Shown piece by piece: positions 22,095 through 35,700 of a stretch of DNA of 64,000 nucleotides. Source of the DNA: Mactromeris polynyma (lineage: Eukaryota; Mollusca; Bivalvia; Venerida; Mactridae); NCBI GenBank assembly GCA_032209605.1, contig JASFXZ010000008.1:4526001-4590000 (forward strand), read 5' to 3'. The notes beneath the pieces were generated by a model. The model saw only the letters and a list, made by a program, of their open reading frames with translations, did not search any database and was not told the DNA's origin. Both the position numbers and the translations under genes were made by a program. Position 1 is the first letter of the stretch. Every line of letters begins with the position of its first letter.

Positions 22095-23565
22095 GAAATC
22101 CTTCTGTTTGCAACGTCGTATTGCTAATCCATGGTGGAATGATAACCCATCTTACCTTTGGAACTCCGTGTGTCTATCAGACAGAAATTTACTTAAATGT
22201 TATTCTTGACTGAAAAAGGGGCTCTGAAAAGTGTGTTCCTTGCAGCTCGAAAAACTTTTGACAGAGCAAGCAAAATGCTCTTATTGTGTCTCTTTCAAGA
22301 AAATTTGGCTTCGAACTGTGATACAAACCAACAGGAATTCTGGTGACCATTGGTAACAGAGGTGTTGCATAGACAAAAAATAAAGGAATACCTAAGTAGT
22401 AATGGACGATGGTAGTATTTCTAATGATGTATTACATTGTCTATGCAAATGGAAAAATGAATTCAGTAATCTTTTAAATAAGAATTATGAGTCTACTCAG
22501 TAATCAAATTCTTCAACGTGTCTTGCTCTATGTATAAGATTAACTGTTCTTTATTAAACAACAGGCTTTCTAATTGGGCTGAAAATAACATCTTAGCCGA
22601 TGAGCAGAACGGCTTTAGAAAAGAAAGAAATACTATAGATCATATATTATTGATACATGTACAAGGAAAAATGTCTACCTTTTGTGCCTTATTGATTTTA
22701 GAAACACATATGATTTCATAAATCGTAGTCTGCTATGAAAATAACGGTTGATATTGACATAAAGGGTAGTATGTTTAATGCTTTGAGATCCTTATACATG
22801 TCAGTGTCATCTTGTCTTAGAATTAATGGTCAATATACAGAATGGTTTGAAAATACAAGTGAATTACGTCAAGGTTGTGCGATGACTAGGTTATTGTTAA
22901 ATTCGTTTTTGAATGACCTAGTCACTTTAATTAAGGCTACATGTAGAGGTGTCTGTATAGAGAATGAAATAGTATGTATGTTATTTTATCACATAACTTG
23001 CACGCCAGGAGTGGCATAAAGCAGTGATATAAATATCATATGTAACTAGTTACATAAATAGCCGAATCACAGCACTATTTAAAGTCTATTTAAAGATTGA
23101 AAACAATCTATTAATGGCGTTATGTGATAAATAGAATCTTACATTCGTGCTTATTTGATATTGTTTTTATGAAACTCGTCGACTAAAACGAATATGACAC
23201 TCGGCAGAGCCTCGCGTCATATTCAGTCGACGAGTTTCATAACAACAATATCAAATAAGCACGCATGTAAGATCCTCTATATATACAGTTGATGTTGTCC
23301 TCATGACTGAAAATGAAAGTGATTTACAATATTTATTAGATGTATTATCAAATTGATGTTCTTTAAACTCTATGACCGTTAATCCACAAAAAGAACTGTT
23401 GTACACTTTAGATCACCATCTGTTATAAGAACATCTCATGTCTTTACTTGTGGTACTCATAGTTTACAGGTTGCCAATCATTACACATTTCTTGGAATTT
23501 TATTAGATGAACATAGCTGCGACATTCTGTTAAATGTAAAATGCAATGGCACTTGGTATTCTTAA
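22095..23565 (+). mobile_element. Decayed LINE ORF2, third family, interrupted by a fold-back insertion
   Basis: In-order fragments in several frames: NPWWNDNLSYLWNSVCLSDR, DDGSISNDVLHCLCKWKNEF, LLNNRLSNWAENNILADEQN then GFRKERNTIDHI, ALRSLYMSVSSCLRINGQYT, ELRQGCAMT, then IVCMLFY. After the insertion come VDVVLMTENESDLQYLLDVL and a stretch resembling HYTFLGILLDEHS. These are the standard ORF2 blocks around the RT domain. Many stops and deletions are present. Confidence 0.75.
22986..23286. mobile_element. Fold-back insertion inside the LINE RT active site
   Basis: LINE coding sequence stops at ...CMLFY (22989) and resumes at ...VDVVLMTE (about 23286). The inserted ~300 bp contains TTATCACATAAC at 22986 and its inverse GTTATGTGATAA at 23119. 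It then holds a long hairpin with arms at about 23134-23200 and 23214-23275 (for example TGCTTATTTGATATTG and CAATATCAAATAAGCA). Confidence 0.75.
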
Positions 23566-24720
23566 TTAACAACATATCAAGTGAATAATTATAGGTGTAA
23601 AAGACCCTAAATAATTATATAACTACATGTATCATATGTCAATCTAGTACAATGAATTGGGTAATAATTCAACACATGCAAATATATTATAGAGTATCAG
23701 TAATATTTCTCTATCTCTCTACAATATGAGTGTAATAACACAAGCACTATCTCAAGGTAAACTAACATCACTAAATGTTCTTATCAGAGATAAAAAAAAT
23801 GTGCATAACACACAAACTCCCAGTACAAAAACTTACATCAAGCTCATAGTTTATATATTAAACTTTAAAGGTATATAGTCTTATTTTTTGGAAGAAATAT
23901 ACTTAGTGACGACTATGAGAAAATTGGTAGCAATTTACCTCATACAATACCCCAACAAATACAAGTGTCAGATACCGGTATTGTCTATCCTGACCTACAT
24001 GCCGAGTTAGCGCCAACATAGGAAATACCTGAATTTGACTCATGCTTTGCAGTCCCAGGAAACTTATGTCTGTATGAAGGCATTAACGTACCCTTTTTCA
24101 CATAACTTGTGAAAATCTGCCTCTAAAGCGACGCAAGATATTTTTCTCATTTCTCAGATGGCTATAAAGTAGTTTCTGACCATCCAAGCTGCATTTCATT
24201 TAAAAAAAGTTTTTTAAAAACTTCCTGTTATAGTTTGAAATTGACATTTCATATTTCTGTAGCATGATCATAAAGATTATCATTTAACTTTAAAAAAAGC
24301 AATGATAGTCATGATTATTAAAAAGTTGGCAACATACGGTTAAGTTACAAACAAAATAAATATTTATAAAAAGTAAAAAGAATAGAAAAAGAGTGTAGAC
24401 TAAGGGGGAAAAGTTGTTCAGTAGATCATTGTATCGTGTATTCAATAATAAAAAAGACACCATTAATACTAAGACACAGAGAAGTGAAATTAAAATGCAC
24501 ACTTATAGATAGTTCCCACATCTACAATATTTATCTCTTTGATTAGCACTTATAAGAGTAATTCCCAAATCAGTGATAATTGAGAAAATACAAAGAGACT
24601 TTGCATGTGACAACCACTTTTTCTTCCACTTTCTAAGCCATTTGCCTGCATGAGCATAATGAATGAGTAATTTTTGTATATCTGATTATTTTAGCATCGT
24701 TTACATAAATATCAAACTTC
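23528..24720. repeat. Tandem segmental duplication, copy 1
   Basis: Shares with copy 2 (24950-25850), in order: CATTCTGTTAAATGT, CAATGGCACTTGGTATTCTT, GGTGTAAAAGACCCTAAATA, TAGTACAATGAATT, AACTAACATCACTAAATGTT, CCTCTAAAGCG, AGTAGTTTCTGACCATCCAA and CATATTTCTGTAGCATGA. Copy 1 contains about 300 bp (23.8-24.1 kb) lacking from copy 2. Confidence 0.85.
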
Positions 24721-24764
24721 TCCACAAGTGGGTAGCTAATGTCATGGAAGATCATAACCTGTCA

Positions 24765-24840
24765 AACCCGGGAATCAAACCCGGATCTGCTAGGTGATAG
24801 TCTAGCGATCTACCACCTGAGCTAGCCTGATGGGCTAATG
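24765..24840 (-). repeat. SINE with tRNA-like head
   Basis: The reverse complement reads GGCTAGCTCAGGTGGTAGAT (A box), an anticodon-like stem GCTAG...CTAGC, and CCGGGTTTGATTCCCGG (T-arm with B box). The first and last seven bases do not pair as an acceptor stem, so a SINE head is more likely than a tRNA gene. It lies between the two segmental duplicates. Confidence 0.65.
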
Positions 24841-24949
24841 ATAACAGACTTTTGGTAGAGTGTGATGAAAAGAATGAACAAAATGCTTGTTTTACAGTTT
24901 ATTTTCTTACTCTAAGAGTCAGTGGGCGAAACACTTAAACATAAATGCG

Positions 24950-25850
24950 TCATTCTGTTAAATGTGAAAAACAATGGCACTTGGTATTCTTGATTAAAAA
25001 TACATAAATATCCAGTGATTAATTATAAATGGAGAATACATGTAGGTGTAAAAGACCCTAAATAATTATATAACTACAAAACTTATTATTATACATATCT
25101 AGTACAATGAATTAAGTAATACTTCAACATGAAAATAAGGTATATATTATCAGTAATACCTCTCTATAATATGATTGTATTAACACATGCAATATCAAAG
25201 TTAAACTAACATCACTAAATGTTATCTTTAAGAAAAGTTACAATGCAGTGTTTGAGAGTATGTCTGTGTGAAGGCATAGTATTTTCTAAAATTATTACTT
25301 AACATATTTTGATAGAAAATGCGACAATCTACCTCTAAAGCGCCACAAGATATTTTTCTCTCTTCTCAGATGGTTATAAAGTAGTTTCTGACCATCCAAG
25401 TTGGAGTTCATTTAAAAAAGTCTTCCTGTTATTTTGAAATTGACATTTCATATTTCTGTAGCATGAGTATATAGTCTATGTATACAATAATAAAAAAAGA
25501 CATAAGACTAAGACACAGAGAAATGAAATTAAAACAAACGTGCCACACTTTTAGATAGTTCCAACATCTACAATATTCACCTCCCTTGTTCTTAATCATG
25601 AGCCATTCGATAGGCAAAACTGATAAGCACTTATAGCAGTAATCCCCAAATATGTGATAATTGAGAAAATACCAAGAGAATGTGCATATGACAGCCACTT
25701 TTTCTTCAACTTTTTGAGCCATCTGCCCACATGCCCATATAATGAATAAGTTATGTGTGTACATGTATATCTGATTATTTTATCATCGTTTACATTATAT
25801 TCCCTATAAACTTTAGGGAATTTGCCTAACAACATGGCTGACTATTCATA
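24950..25850. repeat. Tandem segmental duplication, copy 2
   Basis: See copy 1 (23528-24720): the same ordered blocks at higher coordinates. The minus-strand frame at 25429-25764 has a counterpart at 24290-24502 but no recognisable domain, so no gene is called. Confidence 0.85.
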
Positions 25851-25979
25851 ACAAGAGAGGTTTATATTGTAAGTGTGGGAACTATCTATTCCAAAAATAT
25901 GGAACACTAAACAAGTAATACCAATATAAACAATAACATGAAATCAGTTACAGGTACATAATTTAAATATCATTCAAAA

Positions 25980-26158
25980 TGTCAACAAGCTGCTCACTTA
26001 AAGCCACTAATAATAAATGTGTTAACTGTAGTATATTTGCATTGCAATCATGTAAAAAAATGTGTATCTATGTATATACAATATGAAATATTTTATATAG
26101 ATGATGAACTTTGTACAAGTAGATTATAAATAAATATCTGTTCTGTTCTGTTGCGAGA
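25980..26158 (+). mobile_element. Possible 5'-truncated LINE 3' tail
   Basis: Ends in GATGAACTTTGTACAAGTAG, ATTATAAATAAATAT and (CTGTT)n, like the tail of the fragment ending near 9675 (TTTTGTACAAAG...AATAAATAAATAT). No coding sequence remains. Confidence 0.4.
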
Positions 26159-26489
26159 AATATCCCCAAAAAGTATAACCCACTTTGAGCATTGAATTAA
26201 CATAAGAGTACCACCTTTTGAATACCAACTAGCATAGTTTCACCCTCTCTAATACTGTATTGTTCAAGAAAGGGTGAACATTGTTTTTAGAACAAGGCAG
26301 GTGTAATTTACAACGTGAATTGAGGCAAAAATGTCACATGATTTAACCAACAAAAATATGAAAAAATCTAAAATAAACTCTCCTGCAAATACTGTTATAA
26401 TATATATTGAACATAATGTCCCCATTTAAAGCAGGTGCTTCGTTTCAAGCAAGAATTTATAACACTTCTGGTAAAGGTTTCTCATTCTC

Positions 26490-26619
26490 TACACTTCAAG
26501 TATGTTTTATTTACGCTCCGACAGATCAATCAGGGCCCATACTATCTTCGACACAACACTTCAAGTGTGTTTTACTTATGCTCCGACAGATCATTCAGGG
26601 CCCATACAATCTTTGACAT
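26490..26619 (-). repeat. 65-bp tandem duplication across the stop codon of the TIR gene
   Basis: CTCCGACAGATCA(A/T)TCAGGG, followed by CCCATAC(T/A)A and so on, occurs at 26516 and again at 26581. ACACTTCAAGT(A/G)TGTTTTA precedes both. The right copy is the end of the coding region. The left copy repeats the last codons (WALIDLSERK, stop) and AATAAA as downstream sequence. Confidence 0.85.
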
Positions 26620-26740
26620 TGTAAGTAGGTCCTTGACAAGAAGCATTTCCTGAAGGCACTTGTAGAAATAGTCGGGACACTCAACACGCATGTGAGCAAG
26701 AAGAGCAATTTCACCACCAGTGAGACGGTCAACTCCACAT
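26572..26740 (-). CDS. ARM-TIR-SAM gene exon 10 (terminal)
   Basis: Residues 711-766 and stop TAA at 26572-26574. Encodes CGVDRLTGGEIALLAHMRVE and FYKCLQEMLLVKDLLTMSKI, the second half of the SAM-like domain. A minus-strand AATAAA at 26507-26512, inside the tandem duplication, may be the polyadenylation signal. Confidence 0.9.
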
Positions 26741-29700
26741 CTGAAATACAGAATAATATTAAACAGTTCATTCCACAAGCATTGAACTCTACTTGTACAT
26801 GCTCCAAACTGTATGATAACTATGTAAATACTAGTAACTGCAATATGCATGTATTACTTTGTAATATCATATATAAGTATACAAATATATAAATATACTA
26901 TAGAACTGATAAAAGTAGCAAACTCCAGAAGGGATAAAGGGGAGAACTCGAAAAGGAACAAAATGAGAGAACTCTATAAGGGATAAAGGGAGAGAAGTTT
27001 AGAAGGGATAAAGGGAGAGGACTTTAAAAAAGGATAAAGGGAGCGAACTATAGAATGGTATAAAGGTAGAAGAATTCAAGAACGGATAAAGGGAGAGAAC
27101 TAGAGACAATCTCCTGTGTGTCAAATGAAACAAAACCAGGCAAACAATGAGTGCTAGTTACATCAGTAAAGAAATTGAATACAACTTAAGCAGTGTAACA
27201 TTTTTCTTCTCTGATAGATATATGTGAGTTTCAAACCACCAGATTTGCATTTCATAAAACAACTTCCTATTTGTTTGATATGAACCAAAAGTAGCCTTTA
27301 GAAATAACTTTTGTTATCTTAATGCGAAATTCTGACAAATTAGAGAGGATTTTCTACAAACAGGGGATGACATTTTGTGCCATAAAATGATGCATACCTG
27401 TACATCAATTATTTAAATGCTTTCCATACATATTTCCTTTCAGAGATTGTCACATTCAGTAGCAAATGTTTCGAGAAAGTAAATTCAAGACGGAATGTAG
27501 CATTTAATGTTTATTTTTCGCAAAACTGAAAATCGAAGTAAAATTCTTGCCTCAGTGAAAAGTCTTACCAATTTAAAACACATGTACATTTCTATATGCA
27601 ATGTCTGTTCTACTAATTGCTAGTGTTATGATAACTACAAGACATGCAAATCATTGAAACAGTAAACAAACCCTGAAAGATTATTCTTCTTTATCCACTC
27701 ACTGACATCAGTAGAAGTCCATCGTCGTATAGCAGCAACTGTTTCCATGGAAACAGATAAACTATGGAATGTTTTATTTGGTGTAGAAGAGACTGGAGTA
27801 GTATGTTGTACCACAGGGGGAACGGAATGTGTAACCTAGAAAAACAGTGATGTTTGCGACATATAAATTAATTATGATTTTATTCGTTTATGACAACCAA
27901 TAGATTGTACGTTCCCAACTGGTTATAGATCATCCTGAAGGCAGTTCAGTTTGAAAAAAAAACACTCTTGCAATAAACACATGTATGAAGATAACAGAAT
28001 ATCCACACATGTAGTTTCTTTATTACAAACAAGGTGGCACATAACTCTTCAAAGACTTTATTCTTGCAGCGGTTACTTTCTTATATAATCTAACTTTTTC
28101 TTGTACTTACTGTGATTGCTGATGGTTTGATTACTTCCCCTGCATCAACAGAATCATGCCTCCCCCTGACAGATTGAATCTCTTTCAAAAGCTCTCCCAT
28201 TTTCCGCTCAAATGGATACTTCCCACTCAGCTCGTAGAATAACTTTGTCCCAAGAATGAAACCCAGCCAACCATCAGGACAGTAGCCTTTCTCCATTTTC
28301 AGTGGTATAATGAGCTTCTTAGTTTGATAAGCATACTCAGCCTCTACAAGAGATAATAACATCAGATAGGGGCATGATCAAGGCTTGTTATATGCAAGCA
28401 ATCTGAATTTTCTAAAATGTTGGCTAGGCAGTCTGGTGGCATTTTCACAAGACAAAAGAGCAGATTTTGAAGAGTTAGAAATTAATATATATACAGAATC
28501 ATTTCCCAAAAAGCAAACAAATTCTTATCATTAATTGCATTCTGAGAGGTGTTTTCCAAGTTTGATAACTTTGTGTATGCAACTGCATACTTTGCCTACA
28601 GGTAACTATGCACCTGTCAGAGCATATTGTGGATTGTTGTAAAAATTCATATGTCCTTGTTTATAATGAAAACATGTACTTAAGTATGGCTTTCAGTTCA
28701 GTAACGCTACATGTGACCTAACAGAATAATCCACCAGCAGCGTTTGTATTGTTTCAAACCACTGAATTTGTTTTTCTAAAAGTTTGGAAATAAATTCTGA
28801 GACAATGACGAAATGGGCAGTCAAGTTAAGTCTCTGTAATTATACCTAGATTATAAGATTATGTAAAAATCTAAAACAGTATGATACATTTTATTTTTAG
28901 ATGGATCAAAACAATTTAAGTAAACTTTGTACACTTAGTACTCCACATTCATTCACTATTTTAAATTATGAACAGTGATTCTAGAGATTTTCCTTAATTC
29001 AGCAGATTTTCGAAACCGCTAACAGTTCTGCTTAAACACCGTAGATACCTCGGAAAGGTTCATAAGTCCCGACGAAATCCCGTCTCATTTCATTTTATCC
29101 AAGTGTAGATCACTTGAACAGAGATAGGTCGAACACTCAAACATGATATGCGGTCCATAGCTACCATTTTATAGCTACCATTTTATTCGCATGTCATGCT
29201 TAATACTTGACTGTTTAGCTATATACATGTATGTTAAATACTTAATGAACAATAAAAGATACATTTTATTTGTTAATTATCTATAGAATAGGAGAAGGAA
29301 TAAAATTATAAAACAACAATTCATCTTCTTTTGTAAATATCTTAAACAAAAGGTACCGTAGTTGTAGTTGTGAACAAAAGGGCAAACTTCATTGAAAAAT
29401 CCATCAGTGTCAAAATTTGATCAGAAATTTATCATCTTCATCGTTTAATGCATAATGTATGTTCAAGTTTAGTCAAGAATTGATAGCATGATTTTGCATA
29501 ATTGATAAAATAGGACTGCAAAATTTCCATTATTACACAAGCCCAAATGTATGGCAAGGTTACACAAGCCCTAATGTATGGCAGGGTTACACAAGCCCTA
29601 ATGTATGGCAAGGTTACACAAGCCCTAATGTATGGCAAGGTTACACAAGCCCTAATGTATGACAGGGTAACACAAGCCCTAATGTATGGCAAGGTTACAC

Positions 29701-32700
29701 AAGCCCTAATGTATGGCAGGGTTACACAAGCCCTAATGTATGGCAAGGTAACACAAGCCCTAATGTATGGCAGGGTTACACAAGTCCTAATGTATGGCAG
29801 GGTTACACAAGCCCTAATGTATGGCAGGGTTACACAAGCCCTAATGTATGACAGGGTAACACAAGCCCTAATGTATGACAGGGTTCCACAAGCCCTAATG
29901 TATGGCAGGGTTACACAAGCCCAAATGTATGGCAGGGTTACGCAAGCCCAAATGTATAGCAGGGTTACACAAGCCCAAATGTATGGCAGGGTTACACAAG
30001 CCCTAATGTATGACAGGGTTACACAAGCCCTAATGTATGTCCATTATAACACAAGCCCAAATGTATGACAGGGTAACACAAGCCCTAATGTATAGCAGGG
30101 TTACACAAGCCCAAATGTATGGCAGGGTAACACAAGCCCTAATGTACGACACGGTAAAACAAGCCCTAATGTATGACAGGGTTACACAAGCCCTAATGTA
30201 TGGCAAGGTTACACAAGCCCTAATGTATGACAATGTTACACAAGCCCTAATGTATGGCAAGGTTACACAAGCCCTAATGTATGACATGGTTACACAAGCC
30301 CTAATGTATGACATGGTTACACAAGCCCTAATGTATGACATGGTTACACAAGCCCTAATGTATGACATGGTTACACAAGCCCTAATGTATGGCAGGGTTA
30401 CACAAGCCCAAATGTATGATAGTGTTACACAAGCCCTAATGTATGGCAGGGTTACACAAGCCCTAATGTATGACAAGGTTACACAAGCCCTAATGTACAA
30501 CAGGGTTACACAAGCCCTAATGTACGACAGGGTAACACAAGCCCTAATGTACGACAGGGTTACACAAGCCCTAATGTATGACAGGGTAACACAAGCCCTA
30601 ATGTATGACAGGGTTACACAAGCCCAAATGTATGGCAGGGTAACACAAGCCCTAATGTACGACACGGTAAAACAAGCCCTAATGTATGACAGGGTTACAC
30701 AAGCCCTAATGTATGGCAAGGTTACACAAGCCCTAATGTATGACAATGTTACACAAGCCCTAATGTATGGCAAGGTTACACAAGCCCTAATGTATGACAT
30801 GGTTACACAAGCCCTAATGTATGACATGGTTACACAAGCCCTAATGTATGACATGGTTACACAAGCCCTAATGTATGACATGGTTACACAAGCCCTAATG
30901 TATGGCAGGGTTACACAAGCCCAAATGTATGATAGTGTTACACAAGCCCTAATGTATGGCAGGGTTACACAAGCCCTAATGTATGACAAGGTTACACAAG
31001 CCCTAATGTACAACAGGGTTACACAAGCCCTAATGTACGACAGGGTAACACAAGCCCTAATGTACGACAGGGTTACACAAGCCCTAATGTATGACAGGGT
31101 AACACAAGCCCTAATGTATGACAGGGTAACACAAGCCCAAATGTATGGCAGGGTTACACAAACCCTAATGTACGACAGGGTAACACAAGCCCTAATGTAT
31201 GACAAGGTTACACAAGCCCTAATGTACGACAGGGTAACACAAGCCCTAATGTATGACAGGGTAAAACAAGCCCTAATGTATGACAGGGTTACACAAGCCC
31301 TAATGTATGGCAAGGTTACACAAGCCCTAATGTATGACAATGTTACACAAGCCCTAATGTATGGCAAGGTTACACAAGCCCTAATGTATGACATGGTTAC
31401 ACAAGCCCTAATGTATGACATGGTTACACAAGCCCTAATGTATGACATGGTTACACAAGCCCTAATGTATGATAGTGTTACACAAGCCCTAATGTATGAC
31501 AGGGTTACACAAGCCCTAATGTATGACATGGTTACACAAGCCCTAATGTGTGACAGGGTAACACAAGCCCTAATGTATGACAGGGTTACACAAGCCCTAA
31601 TGTATGACATGGTTACACAAGCCCTTATGTATGGCAGGGTTACACAAGCCCTAATGTATGACAGTGTTACACAAGCCCTAATGTATGGCAGGGTTACACA
31701 AGCCCTAATGTATGATAGTGTTACACAAGCCCTAATGTATGGCAGGGTTACACAAGCCCTAATGTATGACAAGGTTACACAAGCCCTAATGTACAACAGG
31801 GTTACACAAGCCCTAATGTATGACATGGTTACACAAGCCCTAATGAATGACATGGTTACACAAGCCCTAATGTACGACAGGGTTACACAAGCCCTAATGT
31901 ATGGCAGGGTTACACAAGCCCTTATGTATGGCAGGGTTACACAAGCCCTAATGTATGGCAGGGTTACACAAGCCCTAATGAATTGCAGGTTTTCAATTAA
32001 CTATGATATTATCCTTTGTGCATTTGTCATTATCCTGTATGATGTATAACTTAAATCTTACCTGCTCTACATGGAAGGCTATTTTTGTATTTACTAGACA
32101 TACACATCAAGAATATATCCGCTCCTTCCACTGCTTCAGCCATAGCTTGAAGTGTCGACCCTCCCATCTGATCAATATCCATCCATACCTGTACAATAAA
32201 TATATCAAACATTATCATACTCTTCACAACAACCTTTTAACTCTCAATTACCCAGCTGCTATTTTAATCATCATTGAAATAAATACTGCAGTCAGAAAAA
32301 TAATTCCAAACACAATAATCATCAAAAACATCGTCATCAACACAATCATCATCATCACCATTAGAATCTTCATCACCATTATCATCACCATCACCATCAG
32401 AATCTTCATCACCATCACCATCACCATCAGAATCTTCATCATTATCACCACCATCATCATCACCATCATCATCAGAATCTTCATCAAAACTTACATCACA
32501 TACAACATCAATGAAATTACCATCACCATCATCATCACCATCAGTATTTTCATCAATACTTACATCTCATACAACAGTATCAGTGAAATATTCATTGATA
32601 TAAAATACTATGAAAGGCCGACACTTGCTTAAATTGATGTCAAACTGGCTTAAGCCCCAAGTATTTATGACAACATTTTCATAAATGCGTTTCCCTTTGT

Positions 32701-35700
32701 ATTAAATTGATATCCAGTCCCATAATCGTACCCATTCCCCTCCAATTTTTTGTTTGTATTTTACACTCCCTTTCCATTTTTCTTTGGTTCAGAACTGTAG
32801 GGATCTGTACGATGAGGCATTGCTGTGTGAATGTGACATTCTTCGTACGGTGAGGCATTGCTGTGTGAATGTGACATTCTTCGTACGGTGAGGCATTGCT
32901 GTGTGAATGTGACATTCTTCGTACGGTGAGGCATTGCTGTGTGAATGTGACATTCTTCGTACGGTGAGGCATTGCTGTGTGAATGTGACATTCTTCGTAC
33001 GGTGAGGCATTGCTGTGTGAATGTGACATTCTTCGTACGGTGAGGCATTGCTGTGTGAATGTGACATTCTTCGTACGGTGAGGCATTGCTGTGTGAATGT
33101 GACATTCTTCGTACGGTAAGGCATTGCTGTGTGAATGTGACATTCTTTGTACGGTGAGGCATTGCTGTGTGAATGTGACATTCTTCGTACGGTGAGGCAT
33201 TGCTGTGTAAATGTGACATTCTTTGTATGGTGAGGCATTGCTGTGTGAATGTGACATTCTTCGTACGATGAGGCATTGCTGTGTGAATGTGACATTCTTC
33301 GTACGGTGAGGCATTGCTGTGTGAATGTGACATTCTTCGTATGGTGAGGCATTGCTGTGTGAATGTGACATTCTTCGTACGGTGAGGCATTGCTGTGTGA
33401 ATGTGACATTCTTCGTACGGTGAGGCATTGCTGTGTGAATGTGACATTCTTCATACGGTGAGGCATTGCTGTGTGAATGTGACATTCTTTGTATGGTGAG
33501 GCATTGCTGTGTGAATGTTACATTCTTCGTACGGTAAGGCATTGCTGTGTGAATGTGACATTCTTCGTACGGTGAGGCATTGCTGTGTGAATGTGACATT
33601 CTTTGTACGGTGAGGCATTGCTGTGTGAATGTGACATTCTTCATACGGTGAGGCATTGCTGTGTGAATGTGACATTCTTCGTACCACTTTCCCCTGTCAG
33701 GTTCTTTAAATTGCTTTATATTTTTTCAAAAATCTAACTACAGCAAAACAGTGTAACCTTATAGCCACTGGCTTTCATATTATCCCGAACGTCCTTGAGT
33801 ACTGCTTGGTCTGCCCATTGATAAGATATCATGATGTGTCCAGCAGAAGATTTTTCCTCCGTTGCTCTCTTTTTCTTTGAAGGTCTGGGTACATTCTCAC
33901 GTACATGCGGTTCATTTCTTACAGCTAGCTGCTCACCTAGAATACAAACAAGTCATAGTGATAATGATGATCTCATGCCTAAATAACCATTTTCTTAAAC
34001 ATATTTGACAAAACTGAACCGAATCAGCAATGATTTACTACAACCATGCCAACTTTCTCATGGTACTATTCTTCAAATTGTTTTTAGGGCACCAGCTATG
34101 TGTGTATATGTGAATACTGTAAAATTCTATGTTTAAACTACAGTCAGACCTCATTTGTTCTTCAACCTTCTATCCGAATACTCAGTAACATCCGAAATTA
34201 ATATCAGGTCCAGATGTATCTTCTTATACACATGGACTGAAATGGGCTATACGAAGCCATGTATTACTCGAAATAAAATTTCAGACCAGATGAATTCCAA
34301 TGAACGAGGTCTGACTTTAGTATATTTCATCACCAGATTGTATTGCTATGATGTACACAGGCATCAACGTACCAGAACACTAGGCACAATCAGTTTTCAA
34401 GCTCAATTTTTTCAAAGAAAACTAATTTTTAATTTTAACAGAAGAATGTTTTACTATCTTTTACATACTGTAGTGGGATGGGTTGGTGCTTCAAAGACAG
34501 ATACATGTAGAGACATACTGTAGTGGGATGGGTTGGTGCTTCAAAGAAAGATACATGTAGAGACATACTGTAGTGGGATGGGTTGGTGCTTCAAAGATAG
34601 ATACATGTAGAGACATACTGTAGTGGGATGGGTTGGTGCTTCAAAGATAGATACATGTAGAGACATACTGTAGTGGGATGGGTTGGTGCTTCAAAGATAG
34701 ATACATGTAGAGACATACTGTAGTGGGATGGGTTGGTGCTTCAAAGATAGATACATGTAGAGACATACTGTAGTGGGATGGGTTGGTGCTTCAAAGATAG
34801 ATACATGTAGAGACATACTGTAGTGGGATGGGTTGGTGCTTCAAAGATAGATACATGTAGAGACATACTGAAGTGGGATGGGTTGGTGCTTCAAAGATAG
34901 ATACATGTAGAGACATACTGTAGTGGGATGGGTTGGTGCTTCAAGGATAGATACATGTAGAGACATACTGTAGTGGGATGGGTTGGTGCTTCAAAGAAAG
35001 ATACATGTAGAGACATACTGTAGTGGGACGGGTTGGTGCTTCAAAGACAGATACATGTAGAGACATACTGTAGTGGGATGGGTTGGTGCTTCAAAGAAAG
35101 ATACATGTAGAGACATACTGTAGTGGGATGGGTTGGTGCTTCAAAGATAGATACATGTAGAGACATACTGTAGTGGGATGGGTTGGTGCTTCAAAGATAG
35201 ATACATGTAGAGACATACTGTAGTGGGACGGGTTGGTGCTTCAAAGATAGATACATGTAGAGACATACTGTAGTGGGACGGGTTGGTGCTTCAAAGATAG
35301 ATACATGTAGAGACATTGCATTCACACTGAACACAATTCAAGGGTCAAAGTTCTACGCTGTTTTTCAACAATATTTCAGTTATAAACAGCCGTCAGTTGA
35401 CCTGACCAGTGTTCATTGGTCACACACCAGTACTTATCTGTCCTTCCACAAACAACTAACAACTTTACCACATGAATCAGAGGTGGAGAACATGACTTTG
35501 GATGTGCATGTATTATCTTCAGTCAGACTGTCATGGAGAAAATACCCTTCATGCTGGTTTGAACCTACAACCTCTAGATTTAAAGTTGAATGCTCTACTG
35601 ACTGAGCACACCAAATACATAAGTACATATATTTACCAATAAGTTTGTATTTTTCAACAACAGTATTCTTTAGAGCATCTTTCAGCGTCCATAAGGCACC

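Noticed and set aside
24765..24840. Possible functional tRNA gene
   Set aside because: A and B boxes are present, but the ends do not pair as an acceptor stem, the anticodon loop is irregular, and it sits in repeats; called a SINE head.
29438..32049. Long open frames on both strands (up to 670 codons)
   Set aside because: They are translations of a 27-bp minisatellite, a multiple of three without stops, lying between two TIR-gene exons.
32679..33687. Overlapping 225-325-codon minus-strand frames (HSHSNASPYEEC)
   Set aside because: Products of the 38-bp array: all three frames cycle through the same repeat. No real protein signal.
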